Of a DNA stretch of 64,000 bases, positions 32,489 to 40,939 are shown piece after piece. The stretch is taken from contig CBFIGE010000002.1 of assembly GCA_965662045.1 (NCBI GenBank), positions 186,001-250,000 on the forward strand, given 5' to 3'. Position numbers and translations under genes: made by a program. Source of the stretch: UBA3478 sp965662045. GTDB lineage: Bacteria > Bacteroidota > Bacteroidia > Flavobacteriales > Flavobacteriaceae. The notes beneath the pieces are model-generated. The model searched no databases and was not told the DNA's origin. It was given only the letters and a program-made list of their open reading frames with translations. The first letter of the stretch is position 1; each line of letters begins with the position of its first letter.

Positions 32489-33547
32489 ATGCAACGGGAA
32501 AAACTACTTTTTTACAAAAAGCCTGCCTTTGAAGTGTCTAGCGGTTTTAGACATTACCTAAATCGTTACAATCGTCTCATTGAAATTCCTGTTTTCTACG
32601 AAGATTTACTTCGATTTGAAACTGCAGTCAGTGTTTATGATGCAAAAGAGAGAGATACGCTATGGGTAAGGGTTGTTTATCCCGAATTAGAGCGTGAAGA
32701 AATTGATAAGAGTCTTAAGCAAATCTATTCGAATCTACATTCGGATGGTAATGAGGAAATAATCAAGTATTTATCTGTGGATGCTGTTGACTTTTGCACC
32801 TTTGGAAATTCGAAACCCTTTCGAGTTAAGGTGAGAAATATACTCAACGACAACTACACTTATTTTTATGTCAAGAAAACTGATGCCTCTAGGCTCTATG
32901 GTTTAGAACTTGAACACCTACTATCACCCTATAACCTGAATTTTTTGGTTTATGAAGGTACGCTGATTGAGGAACATATATCTGGAATTCCTGGAGATAT
33001 TTTTATTGAAGAATACCTTCCCCAACTTTCTAAGTCACAACAAAATCAACTTGCCAAAGAGTTTGTGAAGTTCAATGAACGCTGTATGATCCGATTATTA
33101 GGAGATATGCGTTCCTATAATTACGTGGTTATTCCAGTTCATGATTTTGACAGCGTCATTCATAAAATTCGTCCAATAGATTTTGATCAACAATTCTACG
33201 AAGGTAATTTAAAGGTATATCGCCCTCAATTTTTTGAAGAAAACAAGAAAATGGTTGATTTAATCAAGAAATTTTTACTCAAAGATTCAATTGACCAATA
33301 CAAAAGGGAGGAGCGATCTATTTTAGCCAAGAGATCGTTGAGTAATGAAACGCAACTTAGACGACTTATGGAGATTTGCAAATTAGATATAGTATCAGAT
33401 TCTGCGCGTACATCAGCTTTAGGACAAGAAATCTACAACCTAACAAAAGATTCTTACTTTAAATCTTGCATAACTATGGGACAAATTTTAAGTGGATCGC
33501 TTTCGTTCGTTACTAAGAATTACAAAGATTTAAATTGGGGTATTTAA
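32489..33547 (+). CDS. Unrecognised protein with kinase-fold motifs
   Basis: 352 aa; no named family recognised. Several features suggest an aminoglycoside-phosphotransferase or protein-kinase-like fold: YFYVKKTD (about 125-132) as the beta-3 strand with its lysine, LELEHLLS (139-146) as helix C with a Glu, a hinge-like EEHISGIPGDIF (161-172), a catalytic-loop-like LLGDMRSYNY (203-212) with Asp206 and Asn211, and IDFDQ (230-234) in place of DFG. The C-terminal ~100 residues are helical and basic. No signal peptide or membrane segments. It is divergent from uvrB and convergent with the nucleoid protein gene; function unknown. Confidence 0.6.
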   Translation: MQREKLLFYKKPAFEVSSGFRHYLNRYNRLIEIPVFYEDLLRFETAVSVYDAKERDTLWVRVVYPELEREEIDKSLKQIYSNLHSDGNEEIIKYLSVDAVDFCTFGNSKPFRVKVRNILNDNYTYFYVKKTDASRLYGLELEHLLSPYNLNFLVYEGTLIEEHISGIPGDIFIEEYLPQLSKSQQNQLAKEFVKFNERCMIRLLGDMRSYNYVVIPVHDFDSVIHKIRPIDFDQQFYEGNLKVYRPQFFEENKKMVDLIKKFLLKDSIDQYKREERSILAKRSLSNETQLRRLMEICKLDIVSDSARTSALGQEIYNLTKDSYFKSCITMGQILSGSLSFVTKNYKDLNWGI

Positions 33548-33550
33548 GTT

Positions 33551-34609
33551 CTATTTTTTCGTTTCTTGATTGAAGTAGAGTAAGTAGTAATACATCTGTC
33601 GCTCTTCATCCCATCCTTTTTCAATGAATTGAGAAGCAGATTCGCTGTTGACGAAATCTAATTTGATGTGCATATTGGTGTCGAGATGAATGTCATTCTT
33701 AAACTTCTTACGTACTTCTGAAACCGCTTTATTTGCAATACCGAAATCTGATACATCTTCTATGCTGTATTTTGGCCCACGTTCAACTTTGTAGTGTTTA
33801 AATTCTGGAATTAGTTCAGGATTATCTATGACTTCATTTAAAAACTGGCTTTCTTCAAAACGATCATTTTTGGCAAAATGGTTAACGGCCTTGTTCATGA
33901 ATAATACTTCTTGCTGTTTGTCTTCTGCGGGAAGTACTACATCCTTTGCGAAATCCTTGCAAAACTTTAGGTAGTTTTTAGTGAAGAAACGCTCGTCGGT
34001 CAAGGGATTAATCGATAAGAATTCCTGATTCCAATACTTAGTATCGTATCTATTGTTATCTATACTTAGTACTTTGAAACCCTCTTCTTTTTGGGCATTA
34101 AAAATAAGACAACCCTTATCTAGCCTTGAAAGGGATATACCTTTTCTCAAAATTAGATTAATAGAATTTGTGTCATTTTCGAATTCTAAAAAGTCGTGCT
34201 TTACTTCACTTTTAAAAATACCTATGGCATCAACTTTTTCGTTGTCTATCATAATATTTTCAAAATGAGCTACATAAAGTTCACCACTTTTGATATGGGG
34301 ATGATTTGATTTGTCGTAGAGATGTGTAGCAATTTTTTTAGAGGTCAAATGAAGTGTTTCAGGTTGCTCGAATAAGGATGCACAAAGCGTGTAAATTTCA
34401 TTGAATTCCAAATCGATTTCATGCGTGAAGTTGAAGAAATTTTCTTCTTTTTCTCTAAAGGGTTTGAAAAAGTATTCTCGTAATAATTGTACTAGTTCAT
34501 CATCTAAATGCTGAGTGTTCTCAGAGAGAATGACACTTTCATTTTTGTGTTTATTACCCACTTGGTGTAATGAAAGTCCCGTGAATTGTGCACCGTAAAA
34601 ATTAATCAT
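33551..34609 (-). CDS. Nucleoid-associated protein, YejK/NdpA family
   Basis: 352-aa DNA-associated protein of the YejK/NdpA family; role in the chromosome is poorly understood. Recognisable are the LLREYFFKPF and HFENIMIDNEKVDAIGIFKSE regions in the N-terminal half, and the LRKGISLSRLDKGCLIFN stretch near residue 160, with CKDFAKDVV around residue 225. It is the last gene of a long minus-strand run starting at 40061, three bases after the pRiA4b-like gene. The start is the first ATG. Confidence 0.8.
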   Translation of the reverse strand: MINFYGAQFTGLSLHQVGNKHKNESVILSENTQHLDDELVQLLREYFFKPFREKEENFFNFTHEIDLEFNEIYTLCASLFEQPETLHLTSKKIATHLYDKSNHPHIKSGELYVAHFENIMIDNEKVDAIGIFKSEVKHDFLEFENDTNSINLILRKGISLSRLDKGCLIFNAQKEEGFKVLSIDNNRYDTKYWNQEFLSINPLTDERFFTKNYLKFCKDFAKDVVLPAEDKQQEVLFMNKAVNHFAKNDRFEESQFLNEVIDNPELIPEFKHYKVERGPKYSIEDVSDFGIANKAVSEVRKKFKNDIHLDTNMHIKLDFVNSESASQFIEKGWDEERQMYYYLLYFNQETKK

Positions 34610-34612
34610 AGT

Positions 34613-35122
34613 TTAATACCAGTTTTCTGGATCAGCCCCCATGTCATCAAAAGACTCCATGTCATCAAATCCCATATTTAAATCATCCTCGTTATCTTCT
34701 GTTTCAAAGCTGAAATCTTTTTCGGGTGGGCTTTCAGGTAATACCCCAAAACTAAAGAGTAATTGTGGATAGCTGAATTCAGTTGATTTGGATTCAACGC
34801 TAGCGAGTTCAACGAAAAAGGTCCACATATTGAAAAAGTCATAGACGTAAATCAATTTTGTACCCTTTTCATTGAGCACATCTTTCATAGACGTTTCTGA
34901 CATTAATGCTGTTTCTTCTTCTCCCATATCAAAAAGAGAATACTGTTCTTGTTGATTCCAATTGTCATCGCAATTGTAAAAAGCTGCCATTTCAGAAGCA
35001 TCAAATCCGAAGGCTTGTGTGACGGCATTGTGCAATTCTTCAAGGTTGACATCCTCTTCGACTGCAATATCCCTAAAGACGTCTTCTTTGGCGTCTAAAA
35101 TGACTCTTATTTTATATATCAT
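34613..35122 (-). CDS. Plasmid pRiA4b ORF-3-like protein
   Basis: 169-aa cytoplasmic protein. The N-terminal part (IYKIRVILDAKEDVFRDI, VNLEELHNAVTQAFGFD, MAAFY) matches the pRiA4b ORF-3 family domain (also labelled IS1096 passenger protein). From about residue 130 the tail is very acidic (DDMESFDDMGADPENWY). Function is unknown. It overlaps ctaA by four bases (ATGA) and the YejK-like gene follows after three bases. Despite the family name, no transposase or inverted repeats are nearby. Confidence 0.75.
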   Translation of the reverse strand: MIYKIRVILDAKEDVFRDIAVEEDVNLEELHNAVTQAFGFDASEMAAFYNCDDNWNQQEQYSLFDMGEEETALMSETSMKDVLNEKGTKLIYVYDFFNMWTFFVELASVESKSTEFSYPQLLFSFGVLPESPPEKDFSFETEDNEDDLNMGFDDMESFDDMGADPENWY

Positions 35123-36147
35123 TTGACTCTGTTGAGATTTTTATTTATTCTGACGTATCCGTAGTATTGAAATCCAAAAATAAAGGTGGCAATGATTAAA
35201 TGTAAGGGTTGACTTGCCCATGGAAAATCAAAATAATACATCGCTATTCCCGTTAAAATTTCAAGACCTAAAAATACGATGACCCAATTAAAAGTATTGA
35301 TTTTTGGAGTCGTATTCTTGAGGATATAAGCGATGTAAAGATTTAGGGCCAAAACCAAAATAGAAAAACTTCTATGTACATAAAATAAAATGTTTGGGTC
35401 TTTGAGCCATTTTGATTTTTGATCGTATCCAAAAAGATCGACCTGAAGGTCAACAAACTCTCTGACTTGTGTTCCCATACCGATTTGAATTAAAGTTAAG
35501 AGTAATGCTAACCCAACCTTATTTCTCAGTTTGGGTTGAAATAATTCTCCTTTAACAGGATGATTTAAATCGTGTATAAAACGAAGAAGTACAGCGACGA
35601 TTAACAGTGCCATACCCATGTGTAAGCTTATTCTAAAAGGGTTTAAAACGGAGTAGACCACCTTAGCTCCAAGCCATGCTTGAAAACCCATGCCTAGAAC
35701 TAAAAATAAACTGTATACTACGTATTTGGTGCGAATAGGTTTTATCGCAAATGCAAAAAACAAAAGTAGTAAGGTGAATAATCCTGCAAGCGCGCCTAAT
35801 AATCTGTTGATAAATTCAATCCAAGTATGCCAAACGTTGAATTCGGTATAATTGTGCTTGTCGTAGTTACTCCAATTGGAGGGGTTGAATTCTGAAGCGG
35901 TGGTGAAATCTTTTTTAGCCACTTTTAGTTGCTCTTCCAGAATAATGACTTGACCTTTTTTAAATTCTCGATCACTCTGCCATTTTAAGGTGGATTCCTG
36001 CGTTGGAGGTATGGCGTATCCAAAACATTTGGGCCAGTCTGGACAACCCATTCCACTTCCGGTCATTCGAACGACAGACCCCGCTAAAATCACCAGATAG
36101 ATCAGCACAAGTGTTATTTTTGCTAGAGTAGTGTATCTATTCATCAT
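35119..36147 (-). CDS. ctaA: Heme A synthase (COX15/CtaA)
   Basis: Eight-helix membrane enzyme that oxidises heme O to heme A for aa3-type cytochrome oxidase. 342 aa. GSVVRMTGSGMGCPDWPKCFG (split here as GSVVRMTGSGMG and CPDWPKCFG) at residues 22-42 holds the conserved cysteine pair; the histidine sites HTWIEFINRLLGA, HMGMALLIV and VHRSFSILVL are in place. The coding sequence starts ATGATG with a four-base overlap with cca and ends overlapping the pRiA4b-like start. ctaB and oxidase genes are not in this window. Confidence 0.93.
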   Translation of the reverse strand: MMNRYTTLAKITLVLIYLVILAGSVVRMTGSGMGCPDWPKCFGYAIPPTQESTLKWQSDREFKKGQVIILEEQLKVAKKDFTTASEFNPSNWSNYDKHNYTEFNVWHTWIEFINRLLGALAGLFTLLLLFFAFAIKPIRTKYVVYSLFLVLGMGFQAWLGAKVVYSVLNPFRISLHMGMALLIVAVLLRFIHDLNHPVKGELFQPKLRNKVGLALLLTLIQIGMGTQVREFVDLQVDLFGYDQKSKWLKDPNILFYVHRSFSILVLALNLYIAYILKNTTPKINTFNWVIVFLGLEILTGIAMYYFDFPWASQPLHLIIATFIFGFQYYGYVRINKNLNRVK

Positions 36148-37565
36148 TGTGTAACAATTAATCCAAGTTCATTTCCTTTTTGAAGCATTAACTCATATGC
36201 AGCATCGTATTGATTGGTAATTTTTCCTTCGAGTATGGCCTCTTTTATGAACTCTTTAATGAGTCCAATTTCTTTGCTCGGACCAATTGAAAAGGTATTC
36301 ATAATGAGTTCGCCACTTATTGGTGGTTGAAAATTTCGAATGCGATCTCGCTCTTCAACTTCTTGAATCTTGGCTCTAACCTTCACAAAATTTTCACGGT
36401 ATTTTTTCTGTTTATAGGTATTTTTTGTGGTGATATCAGCTTCACAGAGGATCATCAGGTCGTCTATGTCGTCACCCGCATCAAAAACAAGTCTTCGAAC
36501 AGCTGCATCAGTGACAAATTCCTCTGAGATGACGATAGGTCTTGAGCTCATAGCCACTAGTTTTTGAACGTACTTCATTTTGTCATTCAAAGGCAATTTC
36601 AATCGCTTAAAGAGTTTGTATACCATTTTAGATCCTACGTATTCGTGTCCGTGAAAAGTCCATCCATGTTTTTTGTCAAATCTTTTTGTCGGTGCCTTGC
36701 CGATATCGTGTAAGAGCGCGACCCATCTAAGCCACAAATTATTCGTATGTGCTGAAATATTGTCAACAACTTCAAGGGTATGCCAAAAGTTGTCCTTGTG
36801 AAGCTGACCTTCCACTTCTTCAACACCTTGTAAAGTAATAAGCTCAGGAAGAATAAATCGCAATAGGTTAGTTTTGTGCAACAGCGCTAAACCTATGGAT
36901 GGTTTTTCGCTCATCATAATCTTATGCAATTCTTCTGTAATTCTTTCTTTGGAGATAATTTTAAGACGCTCACTTTGTTGTTTAATGGCCTGTAGAGACG
37001 AATCACTGATATTGAAGTTCAACTGGGTTGCAAAACGAATAGCCCTAATCATGCGTAAAGGATCATCTGAATAGGTTTCTTCGGGATTTAGGGGGGTTTG
37101 AATGATTTTCCTGTCCAAGTCAATTAGGCCGTCAAAGGGGTCTAATAAGCAGCCGAAATCTGTTGAATTTAGGCTTAAGGCTAGGGCGTTAATGGTGAAA
37201 TCTCTTCTTTTTTGATCGTCGTCTAAAGTACCGTTCTCGACTGCCGGTTTTCTTGAGTTTCTTTGATAACTCTCCTTGCGCGCTCCAACGAATTCCAATT
37301 CAAATGAAGCGTTTTTAATCATCGCTGTTCCAAAGTTCTTGAAGATGCTCACCTTGGGTGATCCCGGTAATTTTTCAGCTACTGCTTTGGCCAATTTAAT
37401 ACCGCTTCCAATGCAAACGATATCGATATCACTTGGCGTGGGTCTTTTCAAAAAAAAGTCTCGTACAAACCCGCCTATGACATAGCATGAAAGTTGTTTT
37501 TCATCAGCAATTTGGCCAATCAACTTAAAAATGGGATTTGTAAGTGCCTGAGGATAACTTTTCAA
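36144..37565 (-). CDS. cca: CCA tRNA nucleotidyltransferase
   Basis: Class II poly(A)/CCA polymerase with HD domain that builds or repairs the 3' CCA of tRNAs. 473 aa. Head: YVIGGFVRDFFLKRPTPSDID (split YVIGGFVRDF / SDIDIV) with the catalytic Asp pair; RRDFTINALA near residue 139 and DPLRMIRAIRFATQL near 168 bind the nucleotide and tRNA. HD domain LLHDIGKAPTKRF is near residue 288. It lies 11 bases after tsaC and shares a four-base overlap with ctaA. Accuracy as CCA-adding rather than poly(A) polymerase is inferred. Confidence 0.93.
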   Translation of the reverse strand: MKSYPQALTNPIFKLIGQIADEKQLSCYVIGGFVRDFFLKRPTPSDIDIVCIGSGIKLAKAVAEKLPGSPKVSIFKNFGTAMIKNASFELEFVGARKESYQRNSRKPAVENGTLDDDQKRRDFTINALALSLNSTDFGCLLDPFDGLIDLDRKIIQTPLNPEETYSDDPLRMIRAIRFATQLNFNISDSSLQAIKQQSERLKIISKERITEELHKIMMSEKPSIGLALLHKTNLLRFILPELITLQGVEEVEGQLHKDNFWHTLEVVDNISAHTNNLWLRWVALLHDIGKAPTKRFDKKHGWTFHGHEYVGSKMVYKLFKRLKLPLNDKMKYVQKLVAMSSRPIVISEEFVTDAAVRRLVFDAGDDIDDLMILCEADITTKNTYKQKKYRENFVKVRAKIQEVEERDRIRNFQPPISGELIMNTFSIGPSKEIGLIKEFIKEAILEGKITNQYDAAYELMLQKGNELGLIVTQ

Positions 37566-37576
37566 CGATACCGATT

Positions 37577-38158
37577 TTATGCTCTAATAATATTCATCGT
37601 ACAATCAAAACCAATTTTGATGATGGTCGATGGCTTGTTTTCACTTGTGTTATCGGGCAAAGGTACCACATATGAAACGCCTTCTAAAATTTCGGTTTGA
37701 ATCTCTTTGAATCCTTTTGGAGATGGCTGACCCGAAATATTTGCCGAGGTAGCGATGATTGGTTTTTTAAATTGTTGTAGCAATTTTTGACAAAAGTCAT
37801 CTTTGGGAATTCTGAAAGCACAAGATCCGTCTTCGGCTATCGCATTAGGGGCGATTCCTTTGGCTTGATCCAAAATAAGGGTAGTTGGCTTTTCGGTGAA
37901 TTGATAAATGTCGTAAGCTACATCGGGTATCGCCTGACAGTAGCGTTCTAACTGAACCTCTGATCGAACAAGGCAAACCATAGCTTTGGATTCTTCTCGT
38001 TTTTTGATCTCGTATACTTTTTGAACAGCTTCTGCATTTGTCGCATCACAACCAATTCCCCAAATGGTATCCGTGGGGTATAAAATAAGTTCTCCTGCTC
38101 TTAAGGCCTCTAGTGCAGGTTTAAAATCGAACTGTATTGATTTTTTTGAACTACTCAT
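37577..38158 (-). CDS. tsaC: Threonylcarbamoyl-AMP synthase (TsaC/YrdC)
   Basis: Enzyme making threonylcarbamoyl-AMP for t6A37 in ANN-decoding tRNAs. 193 aa, so the short TsaC form without the Sua5 C-terminal domain. YPTDTIWGIGCDATN at residues 22-36 and KREESKAMVCLV near 53 are the nucleotide/threonine-binding signatures; SCAFRIP and ATSANISGQPSP complete the pocket. Its start overlaps the preceding glycosyltransferase stop by four bases. Confidence 0.9.
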   Translation of the reverse strand: MSSSKKSIQFDFKPALEALRAGELILYPTDTIWGIGCDATNAEAVQKVYEIKKREESKAMVCLVRSEVQLERYCQAIPDVAYDIYQFTEKPTTLILDQAKGIAPNAIAEDGSCAFRIPKDDFCQKLLQQFKKPIIATSANISGQPSPKGFKEIQTEILEGVSYVVPLPDNTSENKPSTIIKIGFDCTMNIIRA

Positions 38159-38973
38159 AGTCGATTCACTTTAAAGTGTTTACTCAAAGCGAGCCATTGG
38201 ACTCTATTTTTATCTTCTTTAATATTGGTGCTAGACAAACTGATTTGCTGGCTTCCGATAATGGGTAAAGCTGGTTTCGCTCGGTTTTCGGCAAGAATGC
38301 TTTTGGTCTTGTTTAAAAAGGACATCATTTTAAACCATAAATCATCTGCTTTGGGACAAAGCTTTAAAAAAAGCTTTTCGTTTAAAACTTCATTATAAAG
38401 ACTAGCTGGCGGATAAAGTGTTCCAGAGGAACCAATGGGTAATAATGCGTCTGATTGCACACTCGTATCGTAGGATGTTCTCCATTGGGTGTAAGGTAAA
38501 ATATTTTGTGCATCGTCATAGGAAATAATCCTGCTCTGATTGGTAATGATGGCTTTAGGGTCTTTTAGATGTGCCTCAAAGAGCAATTTCAACCAGTTTT
38601 TTTGATAGAGTAAATCATCGTCACAACTGATGATGTAATCATCGGGAAAACGCTTTAAACTCGGTACTAATTTAGCGTGTGGACAATCCAGTTCTGTAAA
38701 ATAAATCTCAAAATAAGGTCCTTGTAATTCCGATAGTGTAGGGGGTAGATTATTTTTAAATCTCGGATGTAGATTGAGTACGATAAGCTTAGGGATATCA
38801 GCATTGTCCCAAATCGATTTTAGTACTAGATGAATGTTGTTCAGTCTTGATTCAATAGCAGTTAAACTTACAATTACATCTAAACTGTTTTTGTTTTCAA
38901 AAAAATATCCCTGGTCTCTGCGATTTAATCGAAAAGATTGAAGGAAAGATGGAAAATATTCTTTTACTTTCAT
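38155..38973 (-). CDS. GT-A fold glycosyltransferase
   Basis: 272-aa cytoplasmic glycosyltransferase-like protein. Pattern: VIVSLTAIESRLNNIHLVLKSI at the N-terminus (split VIVSLTAIESR / LNNIHLVLKS) where GT2-type enzymes bind the nucleotide, ELDCPHAKLVPSLKRFPDDY and the metal-binding DxD-like ISCDDDLLY near residue 117. The family is not one I can name; it resembles polysaccharide-modifying GT-A enzymes without a signal peptide. It is two bases downstream of a GT4 gene, so the two likely act on the same surface glycan. Donor and acceptor unknown. Confidence 0.72.
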   Translation of the reverse strand: MKVKEYFPSFLQSFRLNRRDQGYFFENKNSLDVIVSLTAIESRLNNIHLVLKSIWDNADIPKLIVLNLHPRFKNNLPPTLSELQGPYFEIYFTELDCPHAKLVPSLKRFPDDYIISCDDDLLYQKNWLKLLFEAHLKDPKAIITNQSRIISYDDAQNILPYTQWRTSYDTSVQSDALLPIGSSGTLYPPASLYNEVLNEKLFLKLCPKADDLWFKMMSFLNKTKSILAENRAKPALPIIGSQQISLSSTNIKEDKNRVQWLALSKHFKVNRL

Positions 38974-38975
38974 TT

Positions 38976-40061
38976 TTAGACCTCAAAGAATTCTACAGTA
39001 TTTCGAATCATTTGATGGAGTGAGTAATTATCATCTATGTGACTTCTCAACTCTTCATTTGCAAATTTAATGCGGTTTTCGCATAAATCTGTTATGGATT
39101 TGGCCATATTTGAGACATCATTGATTTCGACTAGAATGCCTAGTTTTCCTTCTTCTAGCAACTCTGCGCTTCCATCAACTTTGGTAGAAATACAAGGGAT
39201 TCCGAAACTCATAGCTTCGTTTAACACATTGGCCATTCCCTCTCGTCTTGAGCAGAGTAGAAAACAATCCAAGACGCAATAGAATTGATGCATATTTGTG
39301 TGCTTAAAAGTTCCTAAGAAATGAATTCGATTTTTGTAAGGAGATTGTAGTACTTGATTTTTGATTTCATCTTCTAGAGTTCCTGCTCCTACATGTACAA
39401 AATGGATGTTTGTTGCCGTAAGGGAAGCGATATCCACAAGTTGATCAAAGCCTTTTTGAGCTGAGAATCGTCCGGCACAGCCTACAACATAGGCGCTTTC
39501 AGGGATGTTAAACTGTTTTCGAAGCCGCAGGACTTCATCAGATTGGGGTAGTGTAGGAAGCTGAAAACCATTGTGTATCACTTTGACCTTGTCTGGGGAA
39601 ATCCAATTGTTTTGAGTACAAATTCGATCTTTTAAAGCATAACTATTTACCAAAATTTCTGGACAAAGTCGTTTAAACAATAAATAGTATTTAAGGCTTT
39701 TGGATATTTTTCTTGAAATTCCCAAATAGACAATTACTTTGGGTTTACCTGCTAGGTAGGCGGACAAAGACACCAACCACCAATCTTTTTTCAAAGCTGA
39801 AAAGACAATATTAGGCCTTATTTTTTGGAGTATTTTGACATAGCGATTTACCACAGCAAAATTAAGATCGCCTCCTCGACTTGAGACCTTATGTATATTG
39901 AATTTTTTGTGTTTGAAAACAAATTTATCTTGAAATAATCCTTTGAGGAGTATTAGGTGTACTTCATACTCTAAGTCCAATAAAAACTCTATTCTCAGCT
40001 TTACATTTTTTTCGACACCACCCCAAGTTGATGTTGGACAAAAAATTACGATAGATTTCAT
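38976..40061 (-). CDS. GT4-family glycosyltransferase
   Basis: 361-aa GT-B fold glycosyltransferase, probably for surface polysaccharide or lipopolysaccharide. The C-terminal domain has VVGCAGRFSAQKGFDQLVD (about residues 193-211) and the donor-binding E-x7-E region SRREGMANVLNEAMSFGIPCIST (around 277, split SRREGMANVLNEAM / SFGIPCIST). The N-terminal STWGGVEKNV loop is typical. First of the seven-gene minus-strand run. A TATCTTTG box ends four bases before its start codon. Confidence 0.85.
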   Translation of the reverse strand: MKSIVIFCPTSTWGGVEKNVKLRIEFLLDLEYEVHLILLKGLFQDKFVFKHKKFNIHKVSSRGGDLNFAVVNRYVKILQKIRPNIVFSALKKDWWLVSLSAYLAGKPKVIVYLGISRKISKSLKYYLLFKRLCPEILVNSYALKDRICTQNNWISPDKVKVIHNGFQLPTLPQSDEVLRLRKQFNIPESAYVVGCAGRFSAQKGFDQLVDIASLTATNIHFVHVGAGTLEDEIKNQVLQSPYKNRIHFLGTFKHTNMHQFYCVLDCFLLCSRREGMANVLNEAMSFGIPCISTKVDGSAELLEEGKLGILVEINDVSNMAKSITDLCENRIKFANEELRSHIDDNYSLHQMIRNTVEFFEV

Positions 40062-40065
40062 TTTC

Positions 40066-40073
40066 CAAAGATA
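40066..40073 (-). promoter_or_regulatory. Putative -7 box immediately before the GT4 gene
   Basis: Minus-strand TATCTTTG (40073 to 40066), an exact TAnnTTTG match, followed by GAAA and the ATG at 40061. It predicts a leaderless transcript for the GT4-to-YejK run. No -33 TTG is clear. Confidence 0.33.
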
Positions 40074-40089
40074 AACCTTAAGACTTTCC

Positions 40090-40097
40090 TATTTTTG
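40090..40097 (+). promoter_or_regulatory. Putative -7 box for the GT2 gene
   Basis: TATTTTTG matches TAnnTTTG and ends 17 bases before the ATG at 40115. It shares the 53-base divergent gap with the GT4 box. Confidence 0.35.
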
Positions 40098-40114
40098 AAG
40101 GGTATTTCAAACTG

Positions 40115-40939
40115 ATGAAAAAGAAAGGTATTACTGTTGTTCTAAGCACCTATAATTCTGAAAGCTATTTAGAACTAGTTCTATGGGGATTTCAATCTCA
40201 AACATTTAAGGAATTTGAGATTGTCATTGCGGATGATGGTTCTGGTCCTCGGACTAAAGCTTGTATTGATCGAATGTCAAGCCTAGTCGACTTTTCCATT
40301 CAACATATTTGGCAAGAAGATGAAGGTTTTCAAAAGTCAAGAATTTTGAATAAAGCTCTTATAGCTGCCAAATATGAATATATCGTTATGACAGATGGAG
40401 ATTGTATTCCTCGAAAGGACTTTTTGGCTGTACACGATCAGTATAAACAAAAAGGTTGTTTTCTCTCTGGAGGATACGTCATGCTACCCATGAAAACCTC
40501 AAAGGCCATAAACAAACAAACAATTCAAGATCAATCTTGTTTTGATATTAAATGGCTCTTAGAAACGGGTTATCCGTCTTCAAAGAAACGATTTAAATTA
40601 ACCTTAAGGGGATGGAAAGCTCGGCTGATGAATAAAACCACTCCTACTACAGCAAGTTGGAATGGACATAATGCAAGTGGTTGGTTGAGCGATTTATTGG
40701 AGGTTAATGGTTTTGACGAACGCATGCAATATGGAGGTCAAGACCGTGAACTAGGCGAACGACTTGTAAATGCAGGGGTAAAAGCTATTCAAATCAGATA
40801 CAGTGCTATTTGTGTTCATCTTGATCACAAAAGGGGCTATAAAACACCTGAATCTATAGCCAAGAATAAGGGAATCAGGTCTAGGACTAAAAAAGAGCGG
40901 TTGACCAAAACAGCTTATGGCATTCAAAAAGCGTCTTAA
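40115..40939 (+). CDS. GT2-family glycosyltransferase
   Basis: 274-aa GT-A fold enzyme. VVLSTYNSESYLELVLWGFQ at residues 7-26, VIADDGSG near 40, the metal-binding MTDGDCIPRKDF (near 93) and a galactosyl/GlcNAc-transferase-like C-terminal stretch WNGHNASGWLSDLLEVNGFDE with GGQDRELGERL, as in chondroitin-polymerase-like GT2s. It is divergent from the GT4 gene, so the three glycosyltransferases make a small surface-glycan cluster. Its stop overlaps that of dapD by four bases (convergent). Confidence 0.85.
   Translation: MKKKGITVVLSTYNSESYLELVLWGFQSQTFKEFEIVIADDGSGPRTKACIDRMSSLVDFSIQHIWQEDEGFQKSRILNKALIAAKYEYIVMTDGDCIPRKDFLAVHDQYKQKGCFLSGGYVMLPMKTSKAINKQTIQDQSCFDIKWLLETGYPSSKKRFKLTLRGWKARLMNKTTPTTASWNGHNASGWLSDLLEVNGFDERMQYGGQDRELGERLVNAGVKAIQIRYSAICVHLDHKRGYKTPESIAKNKGIRSRTKKERLTKTAYGIQKAS

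Noticed and set aside
34613..35122. Mobile element suggested by the family name IS1096 passenger / plasmid ORF
   Set aside because: No transposase, inverted repeats or target duplications nearby; the gene is embedded in a coupled core operon.
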